Origin: Bordetella parapertussis
Lineage (GTDB): Bacteria > Pseudomonadota > Gammaproteobacteria > Burkholderiales > SG8-39
NCBI GenBank assembly: GCA_945862265.1
Contig: CAMAXP010000036.1
Location: 1 to 47,123, forward strand
Direction of reading: 5' to 3'
DNA: 47,123 bases
This document shows positions 34,693 through 43,875 of this stretch, in pieces (the first letter of the stretch is position 1; every line of letters starts with the position of its first letter). The notes beneath the pieces are model-generated. The model searched no databases and was not told where the DNA came from. It saw only the letters and a list, made by a program, of their open reading frames with translations. Both the position numbers and the translations under genes were made by a program.

Positions 34693-34998
34693 TTGAAGCG
34701 GATCGTCATCGCCTCCCGCCGGGCCCTGTCCGGCGAGGAAAAGCTGTGGAAAGTCTGGTGGTTGTGGGGCATTCCCGTCGCGCTAGCGGCGACGGCTTTC
34801 ACCCTGTCAGCCGAATTCCTGCGGCTGGAGGGACACCATTCCTGGGGCGAATTCCTCGACGTCCTCAAGCTTCTGGTCTACGCCGCATGGCTCACCGCCG
34901 CATGGCGTTGCGCTGAAAGAACCGAGCATCCTGCCGCAAGGATTGCCGCGCGCCTCGCCGTTGCAGCAGGCGTACTCACCGCCGCACTGACGGTCTGA
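34693..34998 (+). CDS. Small hypothetical membrane protein
   Basis: A 101-residue frame from TTG 34693, two nt after the aldolase stop. A basic N-terminus (LKRIVIASRRALSGEEKLW) leads into a helix WLWGIPVALAATAFTLSAEF, a short loop with two histidines, a second helix LDVLKLLVYAAWLTAAW and a third near the end (LAVAAGVLTAALTV). No family is recognised. Convergent with the MFS gene, which ends 4 nt away. Codon use resembles its neighbours, so it is probably real. Confidence 0.55.
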   Translation: MKRIVIASRRALSGEEKLWKVWWLWGIPVALAATAFTLSAEFLRLEGHHSWGEFLDVLKLLVYAAWLTAAWRCAERTEHPAARIAARLAVAAGVLTAALTV

Positions 34999-35002
34999 CA
35001 GC

Positions 35003-36205
35003 CTAGATCGCCGGCTTGGCAGCCTGCGCCGGCAACTGCAGCACAGTCAGTATCGTCACCAGCAGCACCGCGGCCGAACTCAGGAACACCCACTGCGACC
35101 CGCCGCCGTCGAGCAGCCAGCCGAAGTACACCGGCGCAAGCACCGACCCCAGGTCCAGACCCGAATAGACAAACCCATAGACCGCACCGGTCGATCCCTT
35201 GGGCGTGGTCTGGCGTACGAGCAGGTCGCGCGAAGGCTGCGTGATGCCGTTGGCGAACCCTGCAATTGCGAGCACCACCGGCAGGATCACCCCGGGGAAC
35301 GCGAGCAGCCCGACCAGCAGCATCAGCAGTGCGCTCGCCCCCATGCCGCCAGAGGCCACATAGTCCGGTCGCCAGCCACGCGCGGCGACGAAGCCGCCCG
35401 CGAAGATGCCCGCAGCGGAGCCCGCCATGTAGCAAGTCAGCGCCGCAGACGCGAGCCCCGCGCTGACGCCATAGATCGACACCATGGTGGTCACGCTGAA
35501 CGCCTGCATCGCAATGAACACGAACGCCACCAGCAGGAAGTACGCGAAGCACATCAGCACAGGCGCCGAGGCGAGCACCTTGATGTCGTCGGCGACGCGG
35601 CCCTGCCGCCCGCCCCCGCGCGTCGGCGCGACTTCCAGCGCATCGCCGTTGAACCAGACGAGCAGCAGGACCGCGAAACCGACGCCCGAGCCGACCAGGA
35701 TCGCCCCGTGCCAGCCGAACTGCGCAGCCAGCGCAACGCTCACTAGCGGCGCCACGGCGTAGCCGAGGCTGCCGGCCATGCTGTGCCAGCTGTAAGCGAA
35801 CCCGAGGCGCGCCGGGGTGACGCGACTATTGAGGATTGCGAAGTCGCTCGGATGGAACACGCTGTTGCCCACGCCGCCGACGATGGCCGCGAGGACCAGC
35901 GCCTCGTAACTCTGCGCGAGGCCCACCAGCACCGCGCCCGCCACGCAAAGCGTGATGCCGAAGAGCAGCACGCGCCGCGCGCCGAACCGGTCCGCGGCAA
36001 ACCCCGCAAGCGTCTGGCAGATGCCGGAGACCGCGTAATAGAGGCCGGTAACCGCGCCTAGCGCCGTGTAGCTCACGCCGAGGTCGTCTTTCAGCAGCGG
36101 GAACAACGGCGCGATGAAGAGCTGCAGGAAATGCGACATCGCATGCGCGATGGCAACGAGGCTGATCGTTCGGACGTCGGATGACAACGGCGCGGCGGCG
36201 CTCAT
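35003..36205 (-). CDS. Major facilitator superfamily transporter
   Basis: A 400-residue transporter with about twelve hydrophobic helices. The N-terminus HAMSHFLQLFIAPLFPLLKDDLG and the loop GFAADRFGARRVLLFG (MFS motif A-like, near 69-84) are visible. AMSHFLQLFIAPLFP is close to the fosmidomycin-resistance (Fsr) type MFS. The second half starts after a cytoplasmic loop with GGGRQGRVADDIK. Its stop converges on the small membrane gene, and its start overlaps the alpha/beta hydrolase stop in an ATGA. The two genes are thus one operon. The substrate is unknown. Confidence 0.88.
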   Translation of the reverse strand: MSAAAPLSSDVRTISLVAIAHAMSHFLQLFIAPLFPLLKDDLGVSYTALGAVTGLYYAVSGICQTLAGFAADRFGARRVLLFGITLCVAGAVLVGLAQSYEALVLAAIVGGVGNSVFHPSDFAILNSRVTPARLGFAYSWHSMAGSLGYAVAPLVSVALAAQFGWHGAILVGSGVGFAVLLLVWFNGDALEVAPTRGGGRQGRVADDIKVLASAPVLMCFAYFLLVAFVFIAMQAFSVTTMVSIYGVSAGLASAALTCYMAGSAAGIFAGGFVAARGWRPDYVASGGMGASALLMLLVGLLAFPGVILPVVLAIAGFANGITQPSRDLLVRQTTPKGSTGAVYGFVYSGLDLGSVLAPVYFGWLLDGGGSQWVFLSSAAVLLVTILTVLQLPAQAAKPAI

Positions 36206-36975
36206 GCAGCCTTCCCGTCTACGATCGCGTTAATGAAGCGCGTCACTGCGGCCAGCGTTTTCCCGGCCTGTTCCTTGTGCGGGGTGTGGCCGCAGTCAGG
36301 GAGCTTGAGCAGCTCGCACGGCCCGGACACCTGCCGGGCAATGGCGTCGAGCTGCTTCATCGTGCCGTAGGCGTCGTCCTCGCCCTGGATCGCAAGCACC
36401 GGGCAGCGAATCCCCGCAAGGTAAGACTCAATGTTCCATTCGCGAAACGCCGGCATCGTCCAGACATCGTGCCAGCCGAAAAAAGTCTTCGAGGGGTCAC
36501 GGTGATGGCGTTCCAGTTTCTGCGGCAGGTCGGTCGTCTCGAAGGCCTTTCTTGCGGCCGCTATTCCGTCCATGTTGATCGCCTCGTAGAACTCGTGCGG
36601 CGCCTCGACCACCACGCCTCGCACAGCGTTGCCGCCGCCTGCATGGATCAGAGAAATCGAGGCCCCGTCGCTATGGCCGACGAGGATGGGATTCGAAATC
36701 CCGAGCGCGGACAGCATTTGCGGAAGCGCGACGAGCGCCTCGTCGTGCATGAAGTCGATCTTGCGCGGACCTTCCAGCACATCGGATTGGCCGTAGCCGT
36801 AGCGGGCATAGACCAGTGCCGGGCAGCGCGTCGCCTCCACGACTTTCTGCGGGAAATCGCGCCACTGGGTGATCGACCCGAGGCCCTCGTGCAGGAACAC
36901 CAGCGTGGGACGCGACGGGTCGGCCTCGATGCGCTGGTACTCGAGCTGATGGCCGGCGGCGGTGACAAAAGGCAT
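36202..36975 (-). CDS. Alpha/beta hydrolase
   Basis: A 257-residue hydrolase from ATG 36975. The oxyanion region FLHEGLGSITQWRDFP lies near 27-42. The nucleophile elbow GHSDGASIS is near 100, the acid in IQGEDDAYGT and the histidine in PDCGHTPHKE. This is a complete Ser-Asp-His set. HEGLGSI instead of HG is common in esterases of this group. A 15-residue longer start at 37020 is possible but has no ribosome site. It is co-transcribed with the MFS gene, suggesting import and hydrolysis of one compound. Confidence 0.9.
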   Translation of the reverse strand: MPFVTAAGHQLEYQRIEADPSRPTLVFLHEGLGSITQWRDFPQKVVEATRCPALVYARYGYGQSDVLEGPRKIDFMHDEALVALPQMLSALGISNPILVGHSDGASISLIHAGGGNAVRGVVVEAPHEFYEAINMDGIAAARKAFETTDLPQKLERHHRDPSKTFFGWHDVWTMPAFREWNIESYLAGIRCPVLAIQGEDDAYGTMKQLDAIARQVSGPCELLKLPDCGHTPHKEQAGKTLAAVTRFINAIVDGKAA

Positions 36976-37064
36976 GGTGCAGGAAGGGTGATTACCGACC
37001 GGCAGAATATCACGCACCATTCAGGCGCGCGGCCACGGTTTCGCTCGACGATAATGCACATCCC

Positions 37065-37967
37065 ATGCGCGCCACCGCTTACATCGTCCTTGCAACCACG
37101 CTGGTGTTGTGGTCGGGAAACTGGATCGTCGCCCGCGCCGTACGCGATGCCATCGCGCCCGGCGTGGCCACCGCAGGCCGGCTCGTGATCGTGATCCTCG
37201 TGTTGCTGCCGTTCGCGTGGCGCGGGATGGCACCCAAGCTGCGCGGGCTCGGCGCCCGCGACTGGGCGATCTTCGGCGGGCTGGGGTTTTCCGGCGGCGG
37301 GCTGCATTTGGCGATGCAGTGGCTGGGCCTGCACTACACGACGGCCACCAACGGCACGTTGTACCTGTCGACCTCGCCGATCTTCATCCTGCTGCTGGCG
37401 AGCGTGTTCCTCGGCGAGCCGATCCGCCTGCGCCAGTGGATCGGAGTAGCCATCTCTTTCGTTGGTGTGGCGCTGATCGCCGCGCATGGCGACCTGCGCG
37501 CCCTCGCCTCGCTGTCCTTCAACATAGGCGACCTGCTCGCGGTCGCCTCCATGGCGATGTGGGCGAGCTACACGATCCTGCTCGGCAAGCGCCGCGACCC
37601 GCTCGATACGGTCCAACTCCTGCTGGTGGTCTGCGTCATGGGCCTCGGCTTCGTGACTCCGTGGCTGATCTGGGACCTGAACCACTCCGCTGGCCCCACG
37701 CTCACAAACAACGGGATGCTTGCGGTGCTGTACTCCGCACTCGGCTCGCTGCTGCTGGCCTATGCGGGCTGGAGCTATGTGGTGGCGCGCATCGGCGCCG
37801 CGCGCGCCGGCGCGACGATGCACCTGATGCCCGCCATCGCCGTACTGCTTTCGGCATTGTTCCTCGGCGAATACCCGGTGTGGTTCCACTTCGCCGGCAT
37901 AGTGCTGATCCTTGCTGGCGTGGGGTTGTCCTCGTCAGGGCGCGCGCAAGGGAAAGACCGGTCCTAG
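37065..37967 (+). CDS. EamA/DMT-family transporter
   Basis: A 300-residue inner-membrane protein with ten predicted helices in two EamA repeats. The first starts YIVLATTLVLWSGNWIVARAV near 5-25 with the conserved WSGNW element. The second begins DLLAVASMAMWASYTILLGKR near 150-170. LGEPIRLRQWIGVAISFVGVALI and LGEYPVWFHFAGIVLILAGVGL are EamA end-helix signatures. Such proteins export metabolites or drugs. The gene converges on the M81 gene and overlaps its 3' end by 33 nt. Confidence 0.93.
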   Translation: MRATAYIVLATTLVLWSGNWIVARAVRDAIAPGVATAGRLVIVILVLLPFAWRGMAPKLRGLGARDWAIFGGLGFSGGGLHLAMQWLGLHYTTATNGTLYLSTSPIFILLLASVFLGEPIRLRQWIGVAISFVGVALIAAHGDLRALASLSFNIGDLLAVASMAMWASYTILLGKRRDPLDTVQLLLVVCVMGLGFVTPWLIWDLNHSAGPTLTNNGMLAVLYSALGSLLLAYAGWSYVVARIGAARAGATMHLMPAIAVLLSALFLGEYPVWFHFAGIVLILAGVGLSSSGRAQGKDRS

Positions 37968-39458
37968 CGGGCGCATCCGCAGGCCGGGCCGCAACCGCCT
38001 GAAAGGCAGGTCCACCGGGTCGGCGACCATCTCGCCCGGCGACTGCACCACCAGCACCGCCTCGGCGATCGGCTCGAAGTCGGCGCGGAAATGCACCGAG
38101 CTCTTCAAGGCGACGATGCGTTCCGTGCGCGGCTCAACGCCCAGGTGCCGGAACGGTTCCTGGTCCATGGCCTGCACCTTCTTCGTCGACACCGCCACGC
38201 GCACGCTGCCGAAAGACAGCAGCGCCATAGGGCCCAGCGCCAGCGTCCAGCCTTTCATCATCGGGCCGTGGCAGGTCATGCGCCCGTCGCCAAGCCTCTC
38301 CACTTTCCACGGTCGCTCGAGGGGTTGCTCGCCCCAGGCGCGGGTCTTGGCGCCCAGGCCGAGCGTGATAGTGGCGCCGAGCCCCGCCGCGTGTGCTGCC
38401 CTCGCAACTTCGGGATCGTGGATCACGCCGAGCACCGCACGCTGCGCCCCATTGCGAATAAGAGCATAGAGGAGCCCCACCGTATCCGCGCTGCCGCCCG
38501 CGCCCGGGTTGTCCTGCGTATCGGCCAACACCACTGGGCGCGAGACGGCCTGCGTGAGGCGCATCGCCTCATGCACAGCTTCGTCGGGCGTGTAGAGCTT
38601 CCCGGCGTACTGCGGCTCGGCCTCGAGCACGCTGCGGTAGAGGGTTTCCATTGCGCGCTCGGTCGCCGGCGCATCCCAGCCATAGGCGAATACCGCCGCG
38701 CCGCAGTCATGGATGTCGGCCGCGGGAAAGCCCGGCGTGAAAGAGGTGCTCGCAACCTGCCCGTCGATCAGCCGGTCGCCCAGCGCATAGATCGACTTCG
38801 AGGGCTCGAGCGTGGAGCACTGCCACGTCAGCGGGATCAGGTACGGCAGCTGGCGATAGGCCTTGGCGGGCTTCCTGCCGCGCGTAAGGATCTCGGCGAG
38901 CAGGCGTCCCGCTTTCACACCCGTGTCCGCCATGTCGATGTGCGGGTAGGTGCAGTACGCCACCATCGCATCACTCATCGCGAACATCTGCGGCGTGGTG
39001 TTGGAGTGCAGGTCGAGGCTCGCGACGACGGGCACGTCCGGGCCGACCACCTTGCGCACGCGCGCCAGCAACTCGCCTTCCGGGTCCTCCACGTGCTCCG
39101 CCACCATCGCGCCGTGCAGGTTGAGGTAGATCGCATCCACCGGCGGCGCGGCGCGCAGGTCTTCGAGCAGCATCTCGGTGATGCGCTCGAACGCGTCCTC
39201 GGTCACGTAGCCACCGGGCGTGGTGGACGTCCAAAGCAAAGGCAACAGCGTCGCGCCCGTCGGCCGGAGAACCTCCAGCGCACCGGCGATCGACTGGTTC
39301 ATCCCGTCGAAGCGTGTGAGCACCTCCGCGCCGCGCACCAGCGGCGGCCGGTCGCCCGCTTCAGCGAAATCCGCGTAGGTGGTTTTTTTAGGCTGGAACG
39401 TGTTGGTCTCGTGCATGAAGCCGCCGACCGCGATGCGCTTGCCGCTGAGGCTCGCCAT
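37935..39458 (-). CDS. M81 family metallopeptidase (MlrC-like)
   Basis: A 507-residue zinc-peptidase-like protein. It starts MASLSGKRIAVGGFMHETNTF at ATG 39458 (GGFMHETNTF is the M81 N-terminal signature near 11-20). It contains YLNLHGAMVAEHVEDPEGELL (key part NLHGAMVAEHVEDPEGE near 129) and LADTQDNPGAGGSADT near 319. These match microcystinase C / MlrC relatives. Biological substrates of most family members are unknown. It is the last gene of the long leftward catabolic operon, with 14 nt from the previous stop, and may cleave an amide or peptide-like intermediate. Confidence 0.9.
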   Translation of the reverse strand: MASLSGKRIAVGGFMHETNTFQPKKTTYADFAEAGDRPPLVRGAEVLTRFDGMNQSIAGALEVLRPTGATLLPLLWTSTTPGGYVTEDAFERITEMLLEDLRAAPPVDAIYLNLHGAMVAEHVEDPEGELLARVRKVVGPDVPVVASLDLHSNTTPQMFAMSDAMVAYCTYPHIDMADTGVKAGRLLAEILTRGRKPAKAYRQLPYLIPLTWQCSTLEPSKSIYALGDRLIDGQVASTSFTPGFPAADIHDCGAAVFAYGWDAPATERAMETLYRSVLEAEPQYAGKLYTPDEAVHEAMRLTQAVSRPVVLADTQDNPGAGGSADTVGLLYALIRNGAQRAVLGVIHDPEVARAAHAAGLGATITLGLGAKTRAWGEQPLERPWKVERLGDGRMTCHGPMMKGWTLALGPMALLSFGSVRVAVSTKKVQAMDQEPFRHLGVEPRTERIVALKSSVHFRADFEPIAEAVLVVQSPGEMVADPVDLPFRRLRPGLRMRPLGPVFPLRAP

Positions 39459-39472
39459 AGTCAAAGTCCCGC

Positions 39473-40375
39473 TTACTTCGTATCCGTGACGAACTCGACC
39501 AGCGCCTTGCCCAGCACATCTTCCGCCGTGTTCAGGTGCGCGATGATCGAGGTGTGGTTATGCCCCCACAACTGCATGAACCGCGGCGCCTTGCCGTTGG
39601 CCGTCCCCAGCCGGTGGGCGAGTTCGAGGCAGTAGACATCCAGCAGCGGGTTCTCGTACTCGGCGATTGCAATGAAGGTCGGCACGCTGTCCTTGCCCGC
39701 GAGGTGGAGTGCCGAGCGCTGCTCGAACTTCGATGAATCCGTTCCGTAATAGGCCTCGACCTTGCGAGCGTTCGGGTTGGTGGGGAGGTTGTCGGCGCGT
39801 ACGCGGCCGCTGACGACGATGGAGCCCGCAACCTTGGGACCACCTTCAGAACCCTCCGCGCCATAGGCGTAGGCGGCCGAATGCGCCGCGCCCGCCGAAT
39901 GCCCAAACACGAAGAGGCGCTTCATGTCCACGCCGAGCGCGGCCGCGTTCTTTTCTACCCATTGGCAGGCGAGCTTCACGTCCTCGGTCCCTGCCGGGTA
40001 AGGCGCGGATGGCGCGCTGCGGTATTCCATGTTGATGCCAACGATGCCGTGCCGGGCAAACCAGATCGAGACGTTCGAATAGACCTCGGGCGAACGGTCC
40101 TTCTCGCCGTCAGTGAACGCGCCACCGTGGACAAAAACCACCACCGGTGCGCCTTTGGGATTCGCCGGCGAATAGACGTCCAGCACCTGCCGGTCGTGCG
40201 TGCCGTAGGGAACTTCGCGCTGCACGCTGATCCCGTCCTTCGGGCAGGTGGCGAGCACCGCGCTGAAGGATTCCACCATCAGCTTCACGTGCCCGGGCAC
40301 GTTGGTCGCCCATTTGGGCCCCAGCTCCGCCATCAGCCGGCGCAGATCTCCCGGGATCGCGATCTCGGCACTCAT
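39473..40375 (-). CDS. Alpha/beta hydrolase (carboxylesterase/HSL-like)
   Basis: A 300-residue hydrolase. The oxyanion motif VVVFVHGGAFTDGEKD lies near 78-93. YRSAPSAPYPAGTEDVKLACQW is typical of HSL/kynurenine-formamidase-like enzymes. The nucleophile motif FGHSAGAAHSA is near 162. The histidine is in LWGHNHTSIIAHL near the end. No signal peptide is seen. It starts 4 nt after the aldehyde dehydrogenase stop. Kynurenine-formamidase-like or ester hydrolase activity on a pathway intermediate is possible. Confidence 0.9.
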   Translation of the reverse strand: MSAEIAIPGDLRRLMAELGPKWATNVPGHVKLMVESFSAVLATCPKDGISVQREVPYGTHDRQVLDVYSPANPKGAPVVVFVHGGAFTDGEKDRSPEVYSNVSIWFARHGIVGINMEYRSAPSAPYPAGTEDVKLACQWVEKNAAALGVDMKRLFVFGHSAGAAHSAAYAYGAEGSEGGPKVAGSIVVSGRVRADNLPTNPNARKVEAYYGTDSSKFEQRSALHLAGKDSVPTFIAIAEYENPLLDVYCLELAHRLGTANGKAPRFMQLWGHNHTSIIAHLNTAEDVLGKALVEFVTDTK

Positions 40376-40379
40376 GGAG

Positions 40380-41816
40380 TTACACCGAAGCCTTCAGGCC
40401 GACGAATTTCCACTGGGAGTACTCCTCCATCGCGTAACGGATGCCTTCGCGGCCGTAGCCGGACTGCTTCACGCCACCGAACGGGTACATGTCGAGCCGG
40501 AACCGGCTAGCCTCGTTGATCCAGACCGAGCCAGAGTCGAAGCGCTCGGCCACTTTCATTGCGGAATCGAGGCTGGACGTGAAGCACGCGCCCTGCAGCC
40601 CGAACTGCGAGTCGTTGGCCTGCTTCAGCGCGTCGTCGAGGTTGTCGGCCGGCTGCACGACCACGACCGGCCCGAAAGCCTCCTCGCACAACAGCCTCGA
40701 AGCGCGCGGTGCGGAAACCAGGATCCCGGGCGACACCACGGCGCCTTTGCGCACCGGTGCCAGCGCCACCTTCGCCCCCCGGTCCTCGGCATCCTTCACC
40801 ATCGCCATTACGCGCTCGGCGGAAGCCACATTCACCATCGGGCCGACGTCCACGCCTTCTTCATCGGGCAGCCCGACCTTGAGCGATTTCGCCGCCGCGA
40901 CAAACAGCGCCAGGAATTTCTCGAACACCGCCTTCTCGACGATGATCCGCTGCGCCGAGATGCACTGCTGGCCGCTCGCCTCGAACCCGGCGCGCGCGAT
41001 CTTCTGTGCGGCATCCTCGAGGTTGGCATCGGCCAGCACGATGTTCGCCGCACTCGACCCGAGCTCGGCACAGAATTTCTTCGCGCCGGCCGCGCGGGCC
41101 AGCGCCTCGGCTGCGGCCACGCCGCCGGTCAGGCTGACCACCGTCACCTGCGGATGCGCGGCAAGGGCGAGTGCGGCCACGCGGTCGCCCGGTACCACGT
41201 TGTAGAGGCCGTCGGGCAATCCGGCCTTCTTGCACAGTTCGGCCACCAGCAACGCTGTTTCAATCCCGGTCGGGTGCGGCTTCACGACCACGGCATTGCC
41301 CGTGGCCAGCGCAGGACCGATCTTCTGCACCAGCAGGTTGGCCGGCGCATTGAAAGGCGTAATCGCGCCGACCACACCACAGGGAATGCGCTTTGCGAGC
41401 CCGAGGTGCCCGGCGCCGAGCGGGACTGTATCGACGGGCACAAGTTCGCCACGCCAGGTGGTGAGCTCCGCCGTGCATCCGCGGAGGAAGTCTGCCACCC
41501 GCCCGGCCTCGAACGTGGCCGCGCGCCGCGGCTTGCCAATGGCGCGCACGATGCTGTCGATGATGGGGCCGGTGTTGGCGGACACCGTCTTCGCTATCGC
41601 CTCGAGCCACGCGAGTCGCGTGGCCGTGGACGCATAGCGGTGCGCCTCGAAGGCCTCGGCGGCATTCTTCACCGCGGCATCAATGAGGTCCGCGCCTGCA
41701 TCCGGCATCCGGTAGGTGATGTTCCCGTCCACCGGGCTTACCAGTTCGATACGCGGCACAGAGGCCAGGACGGCGACCGCCTGCCCGCCGATCCAGGCAC
41801 CCAGTTCGATGGTCAT
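40380..41816 (-). CDS. NAD(P)-dependent aldehyde dehydrogenase
   Basis: A 478-residue ALDH-superfamily enzyme. The segment GVVGAITPFNAPANLLVQKI lies near 143-162. The coenzyme motif VVSLTGGVAAAEALAR is near 222. The glutamate lies in KKFCAELGSSAANIVL, and the catalytic cysteine in EASGQQCISAQRIIV near 280. The C-terminal FGGVKQSGYGREGIRYAMEEYS is typical. It probably oxidises a semialdehyde from ring cleavage or side-chain metabolism. Its start overlaps the dioxygenase stop (ATGA). Confidence 0.95.
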   Translation of the reverse strand: MTIELGAWIGGQAVAVLASVPRIELVSPVDGNITYRMPDAGADLIDAAVKNAAEAFEAHRYASTATRLAWLEAIAKTVSANTGPIIDSIVRAIGKPRRAATFEAGRVADFLRGCTAELTTWRGELVPVDTVPLGAGHLGLAKRIPCGVVGAITPFNAPANLLVQKIGPALATGNAVVVKPHPTGIETALLVAELCKKAGLPDGLYNVVPGDRVAALALAAHPQVTVVSLTGGVAAAEALARAAGAKKFCAELGSSAANIVLADANLEDAAQKIARAGFEASGQQCISAQRIIVEKAVFEKFLALFVAAAKSLKVGLPDEEGVDVGPMVNVASAERVMAMVKDAEDRGAKVALAPVRKGAVVSPGILVSAPRASRLLCEEAFGPVVVVQPADNLDDALKQANDSQFGLQGACFTSSLDSAMKVAERFDSGSVWINEASRFRLDMYPFGGVKQSGYGREGIRYAMEEYSQWKFVGLKASV

Positions 41817-42883
41817 ACCGATTTTCCGCGTTCGCGCTCAACGTGCATGCGCACGAGGAATATCAGCAGCGGATGCACCCCGGTCGCAACGATGCCCGGC
41901 GCGTCGAAGTCGACGAGCAGCTTCTTGTGCCTGCCTTCCAGGTGGTACTTGTCGGCGTAGGCGTTGGGATCGGCGAACCATGCATCGCGCGAGGCGCGGT
42001 CGTTGGCCATGTTGAAGAGGGCGCTGGTGATCGACTGCAGCCCCGGCGCGATCTGCGGATAGTGCGGTTCCTTCGGGGCCACGCCCGTGCCGGAGTACCA
42101 CCCGAGCGACGCATAGTTGTGGTGCCAGCTTGGATCGAGCTGCACGATGTCGGGCTTCCTTTCGCCCAGCGCGCCGGCGGCGACGCCCCAGCAGCGCAGC
42201 TCAATGTTCCCCGTGGCATCGAGCAGGTCTTCCTCGTAGCCCAGCAGCGTCTTGAGGCGGCCCTCCTTCATCGGCTCCAGCACCGACTTGTCGAACTCGA
42301 GCGCCGGGTTGCTGTAGTTGTCGGTGCCGGGAAAATGCGACATGCCGCCGCTCGACACGACGACCGCTCGCACCCCAATCGAAGCGAGCCCGCGCGCGAG
42401 CGCCTGCCCGAAAGCGTAGCACCGCTCCATGGTCGGCTGCGGCGGCAGGTAGGCGTTGACGAAGATCGGTAGCACCGGGGCATCGCCAATGCCCAGGTGC
42501 GTCATCGGGATGCCGAGCGCGTAGTCGATCTCGGCGGTGCTGGTGAACGCCGGATCGAACCCGGCGCGGTAGAAATCCTTGACGAGGGCAAAGCCGATCT
42601 CGCTGGCGATATTGAACTTGAACTCGCGTCCCGCAAAGGTTCCCCGACCCACCCCGCCCACGTGCAGGGTGAAAGGCGGCGCGACGTTGGCGAAGAACTG
42701 CTGCGCGTGGTCGTTTCCGATCACGATCCAGACATCGGGCTTGAGCGCCTTGAGGCCCTCGCCGATCTTCGCGGCCACCTGTTGGACGCGGGCGATGGTC
42801 GCCTTGTCCTCGGTCTCGGGCTGGGTGAAGAACTGCGGGGCGTGCGGCAGCATCGCGCCGCCGAGGATGTACGGGTTGGACAT
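41813..42883 (-). CDS. Extradiol ring-cleavage dioxygenase of LigB/LigA type (gallate-dioxygenase-like fusion)
   Basis: A 356-residue type II extradiol dioxygenase. The N-terminal LigB domain shows the iron ligands in MLPHAPQFF near 11-19 and IVIGNDHAQQFF near 54, and the catalytic histidine in SSGGMSHFPG near 189. The glutamate region is NIELRCWGVAAG. After about residue 290, FADPNAYADKYHLEGRHKKLL resembles the small LigA subunit, so both parts are on one chain as in DesB/GalA. ATG 42883 has a perfect AGGAGG site. The ring substrate is unknown. A hydroxylated benzoate made by the upstream Rieske oxygenase is likely. Confidence 0.85.
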   Translation of the reverse strand: MSNPYILGGAMLPHAPQFFTQPETEDKATIARVQQVAAKIGEGLKALKPDVWIVIGNDHAQQFFANVAPPFTLHVGGVGRGTFAGREFKFNIASEIGFALVKDFYRAGFDPAFTSTAEIDYALGIPMTHLGIGDAPVLPIFVNAYLPPQPTMERCYAFGQALARGLASIGVRAVVVSSGGMSHFPGTDNYSNPALEFDKSVLEPMKEGRLKTLLGYEEDLLDATGNIELRCWGVAAGALGERKPDIVQLDPSWHHNYASLGWYSGTGVAPKEPHYPQIAPGLQSITSALFNMANDRASRDAWFADPNAYADKYHLEGRHKKLLVDFDAPGIVATGVHPLLIFLVRMHVERERGKSV

Positions 42884-42891
42884 GTGTCCTC

Positions 42892-43854
42892 CTATTGCTC
42901 CATCTTGAAATTGGCCACCTTGCCAGCGCGCGTCCAGCGGTCGATCTCGGTGCGCACGTGGGCTGCCAGCTCCTGCGAGGTGCCGCCGACGGGCGTGGCG
43001 CCCAGCGCCTTGAGGCGCTCGCGGAAGTCCGGCGCATTGGTGCCCTTGGCCACCTCGCTGCTGAGGCGGGTGGTGATCTCGGGCGGCAGCCCAGCGGGTG
43101 CGAACACCGCGTACCAAGCCATGACCTCGAAGCCCTTGTAGCCCTGCTCACCGTAGGTCGGCACGTCGTAGCCCGGCAGGCGCGCGGGCGCGGCCAGCGC
43201 GAGCGGTCGCACCTTGCCCGATTTCACGTGCGGATCGGCGGCGGTGACGCCCACGGACATGAAGCTGATCTGGCCGCTGATGAGGTCGGCGATCGACGGG
43301 CCCACCCCTTTGTAGGGCACGTGCGTCGCTTCAAAGCCAGCGAGGTTCGCGAACAGCGCCCCCGCCAGGTGGTGCGGGGAGCCGTTGCCGGCCGAGCCGT
43401 AGGGCAGCCCGGGCTTCGATTTGGCGAGCTTCACGAACTCGGCGAGCGTAGTGGCGGGAACGGCAGCATTGACCACCAGCACGTGGGGGATGGTCGTTAC
43501 CAGCGAGATCGGCGTGAAGTCCTTGAGCGCATCGTAGGCGAGCTTCGCGTTCAGCGCCGGGTTGATGGCGTGCGTGGTCGTCGCGCCGAGGAGGATCGTG
43601 TAGCCGTCCGGCGCCGACTTCGCGACCCGCTCGGAGCCGATCGCCCCGGCAGCGCCGGCAACGTTCTCGACCACCACGGGCTGGCCCATGCTCTCGGTCA
43701 TCTTCTGGCCGAGGCCGCGCGCGACGAGGTCGATTTCGCCGCCCGGCGGGAAGGGGGCGATCAGGCGGATCGGCTTGTTCGGGAACGGCTGCGCGTGCGC
43801 ATTGAGGGCGGCGAACGCCAGCAGGGCGCAGGAAAAAACTCTGGAAAGCATCAT
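42892..43854 (-). CDS. Bug-family (TctC-like) periplasmic solute-binding protein
   Basis: A 320-residue receptor. The Sec signal peptide MMLSRVFSCALLAFAALNAHA is followed by FPNKPIRLIAPFPPGGEIDLVAR, the Bug N-terminus (split part PFPPGGEIDLVAR near 34-46). The motifs AAPDGYTILLG-like (KSAPDGYTILLGA near 79) and VPYKGVGPSIADLISGQI are present. It sits between the Rieske beta subunit and the extradiol dioxygenase, so it probably binds the aromatic or carboxylate substrate of this operon. The start has a GGAGA site. TctAB partners are not in the window. Confidence 0.93.
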   Translation of the reverse strand: MMLSRVFSCALLAFAALNAHAQPFPNKPIRLIAPFPPGGEIDLVARGLGQKMTESMGQPVVVENVAGAAGAIGSERVAKSAPDGYTILLGATTTHAINPALNAKLAYDALKDFTPISLVTTIPHVLVVNAAVPATTLAEFVKLAKSKPGLPYGSAGNGSPHHLAGALFANLAGFEATHVPYKGVGPSIADLISGQISFMSVGVTAADPHVKSGKVRPLALAAPARLPGYDVPTYGEQGYKGFEVMAWYAVFAPAGLPPEITTRLSSEVAKGTNAPDFRERLKALGATPVGGTSQELAAHVRTEIDRWTRAGKVANFKMEQ

Positions 43855-43875
43855 GGCATCTCCGAAAAAAAGACC

